DNA of 64,000 nt from VAZQ01 sp046733355 (lineage in GTDB: Bacteria; Pseudomonadota; Alphaproteobacteria; Rhizobiales; Xanthobacteraceae), in NCBI GenBank assembly GCA_046733355.1, contig JBKPOZ010000057.1, forward strand, positions 14,003-78,002, given 5' to 3'. The notes under the pieces are model-generated. The model saw only the letters and a list, made by a program, of their open reading frames with translations, did no database searches and had not been told where the DNA came from. Positions within the stretch are counted from its first letter, which is position 1. Every line of letters begins with the position of its first letter. Positions 25,185 to 35,229 of this stretch are shown in pieces. The position numbers and the translations under genes are program-made.

Positions 25185-25888
25185 GGAGCGTTCACCTCCA
25201 GCCCATCCAGCCATTCGTTGAAGACCACATTCGCTGTTTGCTGCAGCATCCGGCCGTGCCGCGCCAGATCAGTGCGCAGTGCGCGCGGGTCGATGTTGGC
25301 CTTGCCAAGCTCGACGGTATGCCCGACCAGCCACGTTTCCATGCGATGCGCATCGGCTTCGATGTGAAATTGCAACCCCAGCAAGTTCGTGCCCTTGCTG
25401 AACGCCTGCACGGGACAGTGGCGGGTCTGCGCAAGCCTCTCGCACCGTGCCGGCAGGTCGAGATTGTCCCCGTGCCAGTGCAGTACCGGCACGTTCTCAA
25501 GATGGCGCAACGGTGTTGCACGTGCCTGCGCGGTGAGCTCGACGGGAAAGAGCCCGATCTCCTTGGCCGGTCCTGGCGCGACCGTCGCGCCAAGCGCCTT
25601 GGCCATGAGCTGTGCGCCGAGGCAGATGCCCAGGGTCGGTCGTGCCGCGCGCAAGCGTTCTCCGATGAGCTTCGTTTCCTCGAGGAGGAACGGATACCTT
25701 TCCTGCTCGTACACGCCAATCGGCCCGCCGAGCACTACGAGAAGATCGGCACCTTGGATGCTGCCTGCATCGAGGGAATCGACGCCGACGTCAACGTATC
25801 GCGGCGCATAGTCACGGCCCGCAAGAATGACCGCCAGGGTGCCGAGATCCTCGAAGGCGACGTGCCGCAGCACCAGGCAGGTTTTCAT
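25181..25888 (-). CDS. Class I glutamine amidotransferase-like protein
   Basis: About 235 aa. The ATG at 25888 gives the common N-terminus MKTCLVLRHVAFEDLGTL. A TTG at 25912 overlapping the mmsA stop is possible. The nucleophile elbow is GICLGAQLMAKALG, with the catalytic Cys in ICLG, and the His/Glu pair is in LGLQFHIEADA. Members of this stand-alone GATase1 group (GMP-synthase-like) typically hydrolyse gamma-glutamyl bonds or act as amidotransferases. It is sandwiched between mmsA and the amidase with overlapping ends, so the three form one operon. Confidence 0.85.
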   Translation of the reverse strand: MKTCLVLRHVAFEDLGTLAVILAGRDYAPRYVDVGVDSLDAGSIQGADLLVVLGGPIGVYEQERYPFLLEETKLIGERLRAARPTLGICLGAQLMAKALGATVAPGPAKEIGLFPVELTAQARATPLRHLENVPVLHWHGDNLDLPARCERLAQTRHCPVQAFSKGTNLLGLQFHIEADAHRMETWLVGHTVELGKANIDPRALRTDLARHGRMLQQTANVVFNEWLDGLEVNAP

Positions 25889-25908
25889 GGGCCCCGCGTG
25901 CCCGACGT

Positions 25909-27405
25909 TCAACGCATGGTCGGGATGACGAACTCGGCGCCTTCTTTCGTGCCCGAAGGCCAGCGCGAGGTTACGGTCTTTGTCTTGGTGTAGAAGCGCA
26001 CCGCATCGGGCCCATGCTGGTTGAGGTCGCCGAAGCCCGAACGTTTCCAGCCGCCGAACGTATAATACGCGAGCGGTACCGGAATTGCGAAATTCACGCC
26101 AACCATGCCCACGTTCACGCGGCTCGTGAAATCACGGGCGGTGTCGCCGTCGCGCGTGAAAATGGCAACGCCGTTGCCGTATTCATGCTCGGATGGAAGC
26201 CGCAGCGCCTCCTCGTAATCCTTCGCGCGCACCACCGAGAGCACCGGGCCAAAAATTTCCTCCTTGTAGATGCGCATGTCCGGCGTCACCTCATCGAACA
26301 GGCAGCCGCCGATGAAGAATCCATTCTCGTAACCCTGCAGCCTGAAATTGCGCCCATCGACCTTGAGCTTGGCGCCTTCCTTGATACCCACGTCGACGTA
26401 GCTCTTCACCTTGTTGAGAAGCTCGCGCGTGACCATCGGGCCATAGTCAGCCTGCGTGTCGCTCGAGGGCCCAACCTTCAGGCTCTCAACGCGGGGAATG
26501 AGCCTGTCCACGAGGATGTCCGCGGTCTTCTGCCCGACCGGGATTGCGACGGAAACCGCCATGCAGCGCTCGCCGGCCGATCCGTAGCCTGCGCCAACGA
26601 GCGCATCGACTGCCTGATCCATGTCCGCATCGGGCATGACCACCATGTGGTTCTTCGCGCCGCCGAAGCACTGCACGCGTTTTCCGTGCGCGCATCCGGT
26701 CGTGTAGATGTATTCGGCGATTGCTGAAGAGCCGACGAAGCCGATCGCCCTGATGCGTGGATCCGTGAGAATGGTGTCCACGGCCTCCTTGTCGCCGTTG
26801 ACCACATTGAGCACGCCGGCGGGCAGCCCGGCTTCAATCAGCAGCTCGGAGAGCCGCAGGGGCACGGACGGATCGCGCTCGGACGGCTTCAGAATGAAGG
26901 TATTGCCGCAGGCAATGGCCGGAGCGAACTTCCACATCGGGATCATGGCGGGAAAATTGAACGGCGTTATGCCGGCCACGACGCCGAGCGGCTGGCGCAT
27001 GGAGAACAGATCAATGCCCGGGCCCGCACCCTCCGTGTATTCACCTTTGAGCAGATGCGGGATACCGCAGGCGAACTCGACCACTTCGAGCCCGCGCTGG
27101 ATATCGCCCTTGGAGTCGCTGAACGTCTTGCCGTGCTCCGAGGAGAGCAGCCGTGCAAGTGAATCGAATTCCTTCTGCACCAGCTCGAGAAACTTGATGA
27201 GCACGCGCGCGCGGCGTTGCGGGTTGGTAGCTGCCCAGCCCGGTTGCGCGTCCTGTGCGTTGCCGATAGCCCGCTCCACTTCCGCCTTGCTGGCGAAAGC
27301 GACTTTTGCCTGCACGTCTCCGGTATTCGGATTGAACACATCGCCGCTGCGGCCGGAAGTCCCTGCCACCTGTTTGCCGCCGATGAAATGCCCAATCTCG
27401 CGCAT
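25909..27405 (-). CDS. mmsA: Methylmalonate-semialdehyde dehydrogenase (CoA-acylating)
   Basis: 498 aa aldehyde dehydrogenase. The ATG at 27405 has GGAGA upstream and gives MREIGHFIGGKQVAGTSGR. The cofactor segment ITPFNFPAMIPMWKFAPAIA and CoA-type features are present; the catalytic Cys is in GSAGERCMAVSVAIPVG. VGVNFAIPVPLAYYTFGGWK is diagnostic for MmsA rather than other ALDHs. It converts malonate or methylmalonate semialdehyde to acetyl- or propionyl-CoA in valine, inositol and beta-alanine catabolism. It is the first gene of the minus-strand unit with the amidotransferase and amidase. Confidence 0.92.
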   Translation of the reverse strand: MREIGHFIGGKQVAGTSGRSGDVFNPNTGDVQAKVAFASKAEVERAIGNAQDAQPGWAATNPQRRARVLIKFLELVQKEFDSLARLLSSEHGKTFSDSKGDIQRGLEVVEFACGIPHLLKGEYTEGAGPGIDLFSMRQPLGVVAGITPFNFPAMIPMWKFAPAIACGNTFILKPSERDPSVPLRLSELLIEAGLPAGVLNVVNGDKEAVDTILTDPRIRAIGFVGSSAIAEYIYTTGCAHGKRVQCFGGAKNHMVVMPDADMDQAVDALVGAGYGSAGERCMAVSVAIPVGQKTADILVDRLIPRVESLKVGPSSDTQADYGPMVTRELLNKVKSYVDVGIKEGAKLKVDGRNFRLQGYENGFFIGGCLFDEVTPDMRIYKEEIFGPVLSVVRAKDYEEALRLPSEHEYGNGVAIFTRDGDTARDFTSRVNVGMVGVNFAIPVPLAYYTFGGWKRSGFGDLNQHGPDAVRFYTKTKTVTSRWPSGTKEGAEFVIPTMR

Positions 27406-27708
27406 CCGTATTTTCTCCATGGCTGCGAGCGCGAGCAATGCGCTTCAAGCGCTCGCGGATTACCCTCTCAGATAGCGTAGCTTTCGGTGGTCGCAAAGTG
27501 TGCGGTTTGCACGGGTATGGGAGCGTTCGATCGATGGCTCGTCAGAGCGGGTTTGCGCGGCTTGCATGGGAAAGCCTGCACACCCGGAACCAGTTCTTGC
27601 CCAGCATGTTGCTCGTGCAACAGCCGTGATATAAGGCGACCCCCTTTTCGTGCCCTGAGCATGATCAACCATCCCGCAGTAATCCGGTAGTTGAAGCAGC
27701 CCGTCGCT
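27406..27708. other. Divergent promoter region mmsA / kup
   Basis: About 300 bp between the divergent mmsA and kup starts, expected to hold both promoters. I see no convincing sigma-70 hexamer pair, riboswitch fold or tRNA here. Confidence 0.4.
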
Positions 27709-29622
27709 ATGCCCACGACTGTCGCTGCCCCGGCCGGTTCTCTCGCCACGCGACGCTCCGCCCGGTCCACTTTCTGGGGGCTCACGCTCGGCACTATTGG
27801 TGTCGTGTTTGGGGACATTGGAACGAGTCCTCTCTACGCGTTCCGCGTGGCGATCAACGCTGCGGTTACCGGAAGCGATGGAGAGGTCTTGCGCGAACCG
27901 GTGCTCGGCGTGCTCTCGCTTATTCTGTGGGCACTCATCGTTATCGTCACTCTGAAATATGTTTTGATCCTGCTGCATGCATCCAATCGTGGCGAGGGCG
28001 GTACCCTTGCGCTGATGGCCTTGGCCCAACGTGCGCTGCGCAATGGCGCGGGCGTGGTGGCGCTCTGCGGCATAGCTAGTGCGTCGTTGTTCTATGGGGA
28101 CGCAATGATCACGCCGGCGCTCTCGGTACTCTCCGCTATCGAAGGACTAAAGGTGGCAACGCCAGCCTTCGAGCACTTCGTGGTGCCGCTGACAATCCTC
28201 ATTCTAGTGGCATTGTTCGCGTTCCAGGCGACTGGCACCGCGCGGATCGCCTCATTCTTCGGGCCGATCACCACTGTTTGGTTCTTCGCGATTGCACTTG
28301 GCGGGCTGGTCTCAGTTGCCAGGGATCCTGAAGTCCTTCTCGCCTTCAATCCGTTTTACGCCGTACGTTTCCTGGGAAGCCACGGCACGATCGGGCTGAT
28401 CACGCTGGGTGCCGTGTTCCTTGCGGTGACCGGGGCGGAGGCGCTTTACGCCGATCTCGGCCATTTCGGCCGCAGGCCGATCCAGGCTGCATGGTTCGGA
28501 TTTGTATTTCCGTCTTTGGCGCTGAATTATCTGGGACAAGGAGCGCTGGTGCTTGCCGATCCCAAAGCGCTCGAGAACCCTTTTTTCATGCTGTATCCGG
28601 ACTGGGCGCTGCTGCCCATGGTGGCCCTCGCCACCGCCGCAACGGTCATCGCCAGCCAGGCGGTGATAACGGGTGCCTATTCCATGACGCAGCAGGCGAT
28701 CCAGCTCGGGCTGCTGCCGCGACTTGAAATCCGGCATACGTCCGAAGCCCATTATGGCCAGGTTTACATGCCCCGCGTGAATCTTTTTTTGCTGATGGGC
28801 GTGCTGTTGCTCGTCGGGTTGTTTCACTCGTCGAGCGCCTTGGCTTCCGCCTATGGGATAGCGGTCTGCGGCACGATGGTTGCCGACGGTCTGATGGCGA
28901 TGGTGGTGGTCCGCAAAGTGTGGGGCTGGTCAGCCTTGGCCACGTACGCCTTGATGAGCCCCTTTCTGTTCGTCGACCTGACGTTCTTCAGCGCCAATCT
29001 GCTGAAAATCTTCGAGGGTGCGTGGGTGCCGCTCGTGTTCGGCAGCCTAGTCATGACAGTGATGTATACGTGGCGGCGCGGCACCCGGCTTCTCTTTGAT
29101 AAGACGCGGCGGCAGGAAATCGGCCTCAACGATCTGGTTCGCATGCTGGAGAAGAAACCGCCTATGCGGGTGCCTGGGACGGCGGTATTCCTGACCAGCA
29201 CGCCCGATTCCGCGCCAACCGCGCTCATGCATAGCCTCAAACACTACAAGGTGCTGCACGAGCACAATGTTATTCTCACCATCAAGACGGAACAGACGCC
29301 CAGAGTGGAACCAAACGAGCGTGTCAGCATCGAAAATCTCGGAGACACTTTCACAAAGGTAGCGCTGCGGTTCGGATTCATGGAAAGCCCGAATGTGCCG
29401 CGTGCGCTGGCGATAGCCCGCAAACTCGGCTGGACCTTCGACATCATGTCTACGTCTTTTTTTCTTTCTCGCCGCGCCCTGAAACCAGCGGCGCGCTCCG
29501 GCATGCCGCGGTGGCAGGACCGTCTATTCATCATGCTCACCCGCATCGCGAATGACGCTACTGATTATTTCCAGATTCCGACCGGACGGGTGGTGGAGGT
29601 CGGCACTCAAGTGACCATCTAG
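27709..29622 (+). CDS. kup: Low-affinity potassium transporter, Kup family (copy 1)
   Basis: KUP/HAK/KT potassium:proton symporter of about 637 aa. The first helix region has GDIGTSPLYAFR, followed by GALVL-type segments through about 12 membrane helices to residue ~455 and a cytoplasmic C-terminal domain from about 490 to 637. MALAQRALRNGAGVVALCG and PDWALLPMVALATAATVIAS are family landmarks. The ATG at 27709 matches the equivalent in copy 2; a TTG 18 bp upstream is also conserved in both, and no strong ribosome site is visible for either. It is followed after 45 bp by a second, closely related kup. Confidence 0.92.
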   Translation: MPTTVAAPAGSLATRRSARSTFWGLTLGTIGVVFGDIGTSPLYAFRVAINAAVTGSDGEVLREPVLGVLSLILWALIVIVTLKYVLILLHASNRGEGGTLALMALAQRALRNGAGVVALCGIASASLFYGDAMITPALSVLSAIEGLKVATPAFEHFVVPLTILILVALFAFQATGTARIASFFGPITTVWFFAIALGGLVSVARDPEVLLAFNPFYAVRFLGSHGTIGLITLGAVFLAVTGAEALYADLGHFGRRPIQAAWFGFVFPSLALNYLGQGALVLADPKALENPFFMLYPDWALLPMVALATAATVIASQAVITGAYSMTQQAIQLGLLPRLEIRHTSEAHYGQVYMPRVNLFLLMGVLLLVGLFHSSSALASAYGIAVCGTMVADGLMAMVVVRKVWGWSALATYALMSPFLFVDLTFFSANLLKIFEGAWVPLVFGSLVMTVMYTWRRGTRLLFDKTRRQEIGLNDLVRMLEKKPPMRVPGTAVFLTSTPDSAPTALMHSLKHYKVLHEHNVILTIKTEQTPRVEPNERVSIENLGDTFTKVALRFGFMESPNVPRALAIARKLGWTFDIMSTSFFLSRRALKPAARSGMPRWQDRLFIMLTRIANDATDYFQIPTGRVVEVGTQVTI

Positions 29623-29667
29623 ACACTCCTCGTTGAGCTTAATGCACTCTTGAGCCAGCCTGCCACT

Positions 29668-31582
29668 ATGCCCACGACAGTTGCCGCCGCGGCCGGATCT
29701 CTCGCAACGCAACGTTCCTCGAGGTCCGCGTTCTGGGCTCTCACGCTGGGCAGCATAGGCGTTGTCTACGGCGATATTGGAACGAGTCCTCTCTACGCCT
29801 TTCGGGAAGCAATCAACGCGGCGGTTGCCGGAAGCGATGGCGCGGTCCTGCGCGAGCCCGTGTTGGGCGTGCTCTCGCTTATTCTGTGGGCGCTGATCGT
29901 GATCGTCACATGCAAATACGTGCTGATTCTGCTGCGCGCCGATAACGGCGGGGAGGGCGGCACCCTTGCGCTGATGGCATTGGCGCAGCGGGCACTCGGC
30001 AATGGTGCGGCCGTAGTGGCACTGTGCGGCATCGTCAGCGCCGCTTTATTCTATGGCGACGCGATCATTACGCCTGCCCTTTCGGTGCTCTCCGCGATCG
30101 AGGGGGTTAAACTGGCGACGCCCGCCTTCGAACACTCCGTAGTGCCGCTGACGGTGCTTATTCTGCTGGCGCTGTTTGCTTTCCAGGCAAACGGCACGGC
30201 CAAGGTTGCCGCCTTCTTCGGTCCGGTCATGGCGATATGGTTCCTGGTGATCGCTGTCGCCGGTGTGGTCGAAATCCGACGTGACCCTGAAATTCTCCTT
30301 GCCTTCAATCCTTATTACGGCGTGCATTTCTTGGCAGAGCACGGCCTCATCGGGCTGATCACGCTGGGCGCTGTCTTTCTCGCGGTCACCGGCGCCGAGG
30401 CGCTGTATGCCGATCTCGGTCATTTCGGCCGCAAGCCGATCCAGACCGCCTGGGTCGCAGCAGTATTTCCAGCTCTAGCCCTCAACTATCTGGGACAGGG
30501 CGCTTTGGTGCTTGTTAATCCAAAGGCCCTCGAGAATCCGTTTTTCATGCTGTATCCGGACTGGGCGCTGCTGCCCATGGTAGCGCTCGCTACCGCGGCC
30601 ACCGTCATTGCCAGCCAGGCGGTGATTACAGGCGCGTATTCCTTGACCCAGCAGGCGATCCAGCTCGGACTGCTGCCGCGCCTTGAAATCCGGCACACAT
30701 CGGAAGCGCATTATGGACAGATCTACATGCCGCGCGTAAACGCGTTCTTGCTGATCGGTGTTCTGCTCCTCGTGGTGATTTTCCGATCATCGAGCGCGCT
30801 CGCCTCCGCCTATGGCATAGCCGTGACCGGAACCATGGTGGTCACGGGGGCGATGGCATTCATCGTCATTTGGAAAGTATGGCAATGGTCGCTGCTTGCC
30901 GCTGCTGCGCTGATGCTACCCTTTCTTTTTATCGATCTGACATTTCTGAATGCTAATCTATTAAAGGTATTCGAGGGGGGCTGGGTGCCGCTCGTGCTCG
31001 GCATTGCCGTGATGACGGTCATGTATACCTGGCGGCGGGGCACGAAACTTCTGTTGGAGAAGACCCGCCGACAGGAAATCGGCATGCAGGACTTGGTGCG
31101 TATGCTGGAGAAAAAGCCCCCAACACGGGTGCAGGGCACCGCAGTATTCCTGACCAGCACGCCCGATTCCGCTCCAACTGCGCTGATGCACAGCCTCAAG
31201 CACTACAAAGTGCTCCACGAGCATAACGTCATTCTTACCATCACGACCGAACAGAGGCCGAGAGTGGATAGCAGCGAACGCGTCACCATCGGCAATGTCG
31301 GACAGACTTTCACGCGCGTGACGCTGCGCTTTGGATTCATGGACAACCCGAATGTGCCGCGTGCGCTCGCCATCGCGCGTAAACACGGCTGGAGCTTCGA
31401 CATCATGTCCACGTCGTTCTTCCTCTCCCGCCGCGCGCTCAAGCCGGCAGCCCGATCCGGCATGCCGCGCTGGCAGGACCGGCTGTTCATCATGTTGACG
31501 CGCGTCGCCAATGATGCAACCGACTATTTCCCAGATTCCGACCGGCCGGGTTGTCGAGGTCGGCACACAGGTCACGATCTAG
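29668..31582 (+). CDS. kup: Potassium transporter, Kup family (copy 2), 3'-frameshifted
   Basis: Tandem paralogue of the preceding gene, aligning through its whole length, with the same GDIGTSPLYAFREAINAAV start. Near the end copy 1 reads GATTATTTCCAGATTCC while this copy reads GACTATTTCCCAGATTCC: one extra C at 31530–31532. Without it the frame would end with the same C-terminal ~15 residues and stop at 31580–31582. With it the frame runs on as nonsense, antisense-like sequence through the rhodanese and potF genes to 32307. All membrane and most cytoplasmic sequence is unaffected. Either a real late frameshift or a sequencing error in a C run. Confidence 0.85.
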
Positions 31583-31597
31583 AAAGGAACGCGTGTC

Positions 31598-31936
31598 ATG
31601 GCCCCTGCGCCGCTCGGCCGCGAAAACGTCCGCGATCTTACTCCGGAAGAGGTGGCGCGCGGCATCGCCGAAGGCACGGTGCTGCTGGTCGATGTGCGCG
31701 AGCCAAACGAAACCGCGATCGAGCGTTATCCGGAAGCCTTTTATCTGCCCATGTCACAGTTCGACCCCGCCGCCATTCCCGATCCGCAGGGAAAGCGTGT
31801 CGTATTCGCATGCGCCGTAGGCGGCCGTTCCGTGACGGCCTCGTTGATCGCCCAAGCCGCGGGCCTGCCCTACAACGCGCATCTTGCAGGCGGCCTGAAG
31901 GCGTGGAAAGCCGTCGGCCTCCCTACCGAAGGCTAA
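31598..31936 (+). CDS. Single-domain rhodanese-like sulfurtransferase
   Basis: 112 aa with AGAAAGGAA before the ATG. One rhodanese domain: DVREPNETAIERYPEAFYLP, the active-site loop CAVGGRS with Cys72, then AHLAGGLKAWKAVGLP at the end. The six-residue loop with Arg at its end fits sulfane-sulphur transferases rather than phosphatases. No signal peptide, so cytoplasmic. It lies 15 bp after the restored stop of the second kup. Confidence 0.88.
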   Translation: MAPAPLGRENVRDLTPEEVARGIAEGTVLLVDVREPNETAIERYPEAFYLPMSQFDPAAIPDPQGKRVVFACAVGGRSVTASLIAQAAGLPYNAHLAGGLKAWKAVGLPTEG

Positions 31937-31948
31937 CAGCTGCTGGCG

Positions 31949-33040
31949 ATGCTTCGTCTTCTCGTTGCTGCCGCAATGCTCAGCGCTGCCTTCTGCAGCC
32001 CCGGGACCGCGCAGCGTATCGTCAATATCTACAACTGGTCGGATTATATCGCGCCGCAGGTGCTCGAGCGGTTCCTCAAGGAAACCGGCATCCGCGTGCG
32101 CTACGAGACATTCGACTCCAACGATACGCTGGAAACGAAGCTGCTCGCCGGAAAATCCGGTTACGACGTCGTGGTACCCACCGCCTATTTCATGGAGCGC
32201 CAGATCAAGATCGGCATCTTTCAGAAGCTCGACCGGACGAAGCTGCCAAACCTTATCAATCTTTGGCCGGAGATCTCTGCCCGGCTCGCCCGGTACGATC
32301 CCGGTAACCAGTATGCGGTGAACTATATGTGGGGCACGACGGGCATTGGCTTCAACCGCAAGAGCGCGCGCGAGGCGCTCGGCCAGGATGGCCCTGCGGT
32401 CGATAGCTGGGACATCGTGTTCAGGCCGGAGACCCTCTCCCGCTTCAAAGAATGTGGCGTGCACATGCTCGATTCGTCCGACGACGTCCTGCCCGCCGCC
32501 CTTCGCTATCTCGGTCTTGATCCAAACTCGACGGCGGAAGCCGATCTGCAGCGCGCCGCCGATCTCGTGAGCAGAGTGCGCCCGTTCGTGCGCAAGTTTC
32601 ACTCATCCGAATACGTGAATGCGCTCGCCTCGGGCGAAATCTGCCTGGTCATCGGCTACTCGGGGGACATCAAGCAGGCGCAGAAGCGCGCGGCCGAGGC
32701 GAAGAACGGAATCGATATCGCCTATGTAATTCCGAAGGAAGGCGCGCAATTGTGGTTCGACAATCTTGCGATTCCACGCGACGCGAAGAACGTGGCGGAA
32801 GCCTACGCCTTTATCGATTTTTTGCAGAAGCCCGAAATAGCGGCGGCAAACTCCAATTACGTCTCCTACGCAAACGGGAATCTGGCGAGCCAGAAATACC
32901 TCGATCCGGCGCTGTACAATGACAAGGGCGTCTATCCGGACGAAGCCATCATGCAGCGGCTGTTCACCATCAACGCCCACGATCCGAAGACCGAGCGGCT
33001 GATGAACCGTTTGTGGATCCGGGTGAAGACAGGCCGCTAG
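31949..33040 (+). CDS. Polyamine ABC transporter substrate-binding protein (PotF type)
   Basis: 363 aa exported protein. Signal peptide MLRLLVAAAMLSAAFCSPGTAQ. The mature start VNIYNWSDYIAPQVLERFLK is the PotF/PotD signature. Polyamine-pocket residues are in YNWSDYI, VVPTAYFMERQ and GTTGIGFNR. The putrescine-type family is favoured over PotD by this N-terminus and length. No potG/H/I genes follow, so the transporter core must be encoded elsewhere or this protein is a sensor-like orphan. Confidence 0.9.
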   Translation: MLRLLVAAAMLSAAFCSPGTAQRIVNIYNWSDYIAPQVLERFLKETGIRVRYETFDSNDTLETKLLAGKSGYDVVVPTAYFMERQIKIGIFQKLDRTKLPNLINLWPEISARLARYDPGNQYAVNYMWGTTGIGFNRKSAREALGQDGPAVDSWDIVFRPETLSRFKECGVHMLDSSDDVLPAALRYLGLDPNSTAEADLQRAADLVSRVRPFVRKFHSSEYVNALASGEICLVIGYSGDIKQAQKRAAEAKNGIDIAYVIPKEGAQLWFDNLAIPRDAKNVAEAYAFIDFLQKPEIAAANSNYVSYANGNLASQKYLDPALYNDKGVYPDEAIMQRLFTINAHDPKTERLMNRLWIRVKTGR

Positions 33041-33094
33041 ATTAGAGGAAATTCCGATGAGTTGTTATCGACAGATCGAAACCCCTCACCCCAC

Positions 33095-33116
33095 CCCTCT
33101 CCCTTCGGGAGAGGGA
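33095..33116. terminator. Hairpin between convergent genes
   Basis: CCCTCTCCC-TTCG-GGGAGAGGG-like stem with a stable tetraloop, 55 bp after the potF stop and before the lpxXL stop. No T-run follows, so it may be a bidirectional processing hairpin or one of the common CCCTCTCCC repeats rather than a classical terminator. Confidence 0.45.
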
Positions 33117-33189
33117 GCAGGCCGGCGCCCGCCTCTCGACTGTGACTCTATCTCACCGAACTTAGCCCTAGCTCCAGCTGACGTCTGCA

Positions 33190-34134
33190 CTATCGCCAGC
33201 GGCGGTGCAGCCACAGCCATTGCTCGGGGTGCTCCCGCACCCAGCCTTCGATGACGCTGGTGATGACCTGCATGGTGCCCTGCACGTCGAGCTTGCCCTC
33301 GGCATCGCGTGGTGCCTCGATCGCCTCCGACAGGTCGACGCGGAAGCGATGACGATCCGGCAGACGCACGACACGGGTGCCATGAATGGGGCAATCGATG
33401 TGCCGGGCGAGGCGCGCGATGAACGGATTGGCCTTGCAAGGCCGGCCGAAAAACTTCACGTCGACTCCATTTACGAAGTACTGGTCGACCAGCATGGCCA
33501 CATGGCCGCCCCCTTCGAGAATGCGCATGAGTCTGGGCGGAGCATCGAGTCCGGTCGGCACCAGGTTGCCCATGCTGCCTGAGCGCATTTTGATCATTGC
33601 ATCGCTGGCCGAACCGATGTTCAGGGGGCGGTAAAGAACGGTCGCGTCGAGATCGAACTTGTGCGCTACCAGAGCGGGCAGTTCCCAGTTGGCGAGGTGG
33701 GCGGCGAATATCAGCGCCGGCTTGCCGTCCCGGCGCAGGCGCTGAAAGCGCTCGTCGGTCGCAAGCGTGTAATGGATGTCGCCAACCTCGTTTTGCGGAG
33801 GAAAGAACATCTCCAGCCGATCGATGTGAGGAAACTCTGCTGCCATTCGTCCGAGATTGTCCCAGACCCCGCGCAGGATGCGTTCGATCTCATCGGTCGA
33901 TTTTTCGGGAAAAGCGGAGGCGAGATTGGCGCGGCCGATGCGGTGCTCCTTCAGACGGGGTCCGACGCCGCGCATGAGGGCGGCAGCGAAGTTCGACATC
34001 GGCCTGCGGGGGACGAGACGCAGCACGCGCAGCAGCGTGGTGGCGAGCACGCCGAGTAACGCATCGCTCGCGATCTTGATGCGGCGCTCGGCGCGACGGG
34101 CACGCCGACGCAGACTGACAGGCGGAGCTCGCAT
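33190..34134 (-). CDS. lpxXL: Lipid A very-long-chain acyltransferase
   Basis: 314 aa LpxL/HtrB-family late acyltransferase. The ATG at 34134 overlaps the upstream stop (TGATG). The catalytic H-x4-D/E motif is in FAAHLANWELPA, with VDQYFVNGVDVKFFGRP and GTRVVRLPDRHRFRVDLSE further on. In Rhizobium the equivalent enzyme transfers 27-hydroxyoctacosanoate from AcpXL to lipid A. The directly upstream adh, fabF1XL, fabF2XL, fabZXL and acpXL genes make this assignment much stronger than sequence alone would. Confidence 0.9.
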   Translation of the reverse strand: MRAPPVSLRRRARRAERRIKIASDALLGVLATTLLRVLRLVPRRPMSNFAAALMRGVGPRLKEHRIGRANLASAFPEKSTDEIERILRGVWDNLGRMAAEFPHIDRLEMFFPPQNEVGDIHYTLATDERFQRLRRDGKPALIFAAHLANWELPALVAHKFDLDATVLYRPLNIGSASDAMIKMRSGSMGNLVPTGLDAPPRLMRILEGGGHVAMLVDQYFVNGVDVKFFGRPCKANPFIARLARHIDCPIHGTRVVRLPDRHRFRVDLSEAIEAPRDAEGKLDVQGTMQVITSVIEGWVREHPEQWLWLHRRWR

Positions 34135-35168
34135 CACAGGCTGATGACGATTTTTCCAAACACCTGCCGGCTCTCGAGCCGCGCCAGCGCCTGCTCGTAA
34201 CTCGCGAGCGGCAGTTCGGTGTCGATTACCGGCAGGAGTCCTTGCGCCATCTTGGCAAGGCTTTCGCGGATGTTGCGCATCGAGGCGCCAAACGAGCCGA
34301 TGATGCGATATTGCTGCTGAAAGAGCTGCATCAGGTTGATCGTCGTTGAGGGCCCCGACGTCGAACCGCAGGTGACCAGGCGTCCGCCGCGCTTCAAACA
34401 CAGGAGCGACCCATTGAATGTCTCGGCTCCCACGTGCTCGAACACGACATCCACGCCTTTCTTGCCTGTGATCTTGCGCACGGCGCCCTCAAAGCGGTCC
34501 GTGCGATAGTTGATCACGTGATCGGCCCCCAATGTTTTCGCTTTCCCGGCTTTGGCGTCGTCACCGACCGTGGTGATCACGGTGCAGCCGACGGTCTTCG
34601 CCATTTTGATCGCGGCTGTGCCGATACCCGACCCGCCGGCATGCACAAGGAGGCTTTCTCCCGGCTTAAGCCTGGCATTATCGAACAGCATGTGCTGCAC
34701 GGTGGCAAAACCGATGGGAGCGCAGGCGGCATCGCGCAGGCTGACGCCTTGCGGCACTGGGATCACCAGGCGCGCAGGCATGTTCAGAAGATCGCGGGCA
34801 AAGCCGTCGAGGTGGAAGCCCATGATGCCGCCGACATTCTCGCACAGATTGTCACGGCCCTCGCGGCAGGCTTTGCACGCGCCGCAGGTAAGCGCGCCAT
34901 ACATCACCACGGGATTGCCGGGCTTGAAGCGGTCCACCTGCGGGCCGACTTGCGCGATTTCCCCCGATGCTTCGACGCCGACCACGACCGGCAGCTTGCG
35001 TTTGGCAAAAGCCATGCCGCGGTAGCCCCACAGATCGAGATGATTGAGCGCGACCGCCCGAACCCTGATCTGCACTTCTCCGGGAGCGGGCGCAGCGGGG
35101 GCAGGGCATTCGGCCAGCGCGACCTTGCGGTCGGTAACGAGCGTGAGCGAACGCATCATTGCTGCCAT
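34134..35168 (-). CDS. Zinc-type alcohol dehydrogenase/quinone oxidoreductase of the lipid A VLCFA cluster
   Basis: 344 aa MDR-superfamily oxidoreductase. The structural zinc lobe is CGACKACREGRDNLC. The NAD(P) motif appears as VHAGGSGIGTAAIKMA, and HVINYRTDRFEGAVRKITGK follows. In rhizobial acpXL clusters an MDR gene (adh2XL) sits in exactly this place and is thought to act in a reductive step of very-long-chain acyl synthesis, although its reaction is not settled. Start at 35168; ATGs nine and twelve bases downstream are also possible. Confidence 0.88.
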   Translation of the reverse strand: MAAMMRSLTLVTDRKVALAECPAPAAPAPGEVQIRVRAVALNHLDLWGYRGMAFAKRKLPVVVGVEASGEIAQVGPQVDRFKPGNPVVMYGALTCGACKACREGRDNLCENVGGIMGFHLDGFARDLLNMPARLVIPVPQGVSLRDAACAPIGFATVQHMLFDNARLKPGESLLVHAGGSGIGTAAIKMAKTVGCTVITTVGDDAKAGKAKTLGADHVINYRTDRFEGAVRKITGKKGVDVVFEHVGAETFNGSLLCLKRGGRLVTCGSTSGPSTTINLMQLFQQQYRIIGSFGASMRNIRESLAKMAQGLLPVIDTELPLASYEQALARLESRQVFGKIVISL

Positions 35169-35229
35169 GCGGTACTGGCAAAACCCGCAGGTGATGGCTG
35201 GCGTGCGCTCGAATACATCCCTGTATGCG

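Noticed and set aside
27406..27708. Potassium- or c-di-AMP-responsive riboswitch upstream of kup
   Set aside because: No conserved riboswitch core or terminator/anti-terminator pair could be recognised, and such elements are not expected in this group of bacteria.
31583..32307. 885-codon Kup fusion protein running through the rhodanese gene
   Set aside because: The extra 3' sequence is a consequence of one additional C at 31530–31532. It has no protein-like character and covers two real genes in another frame.
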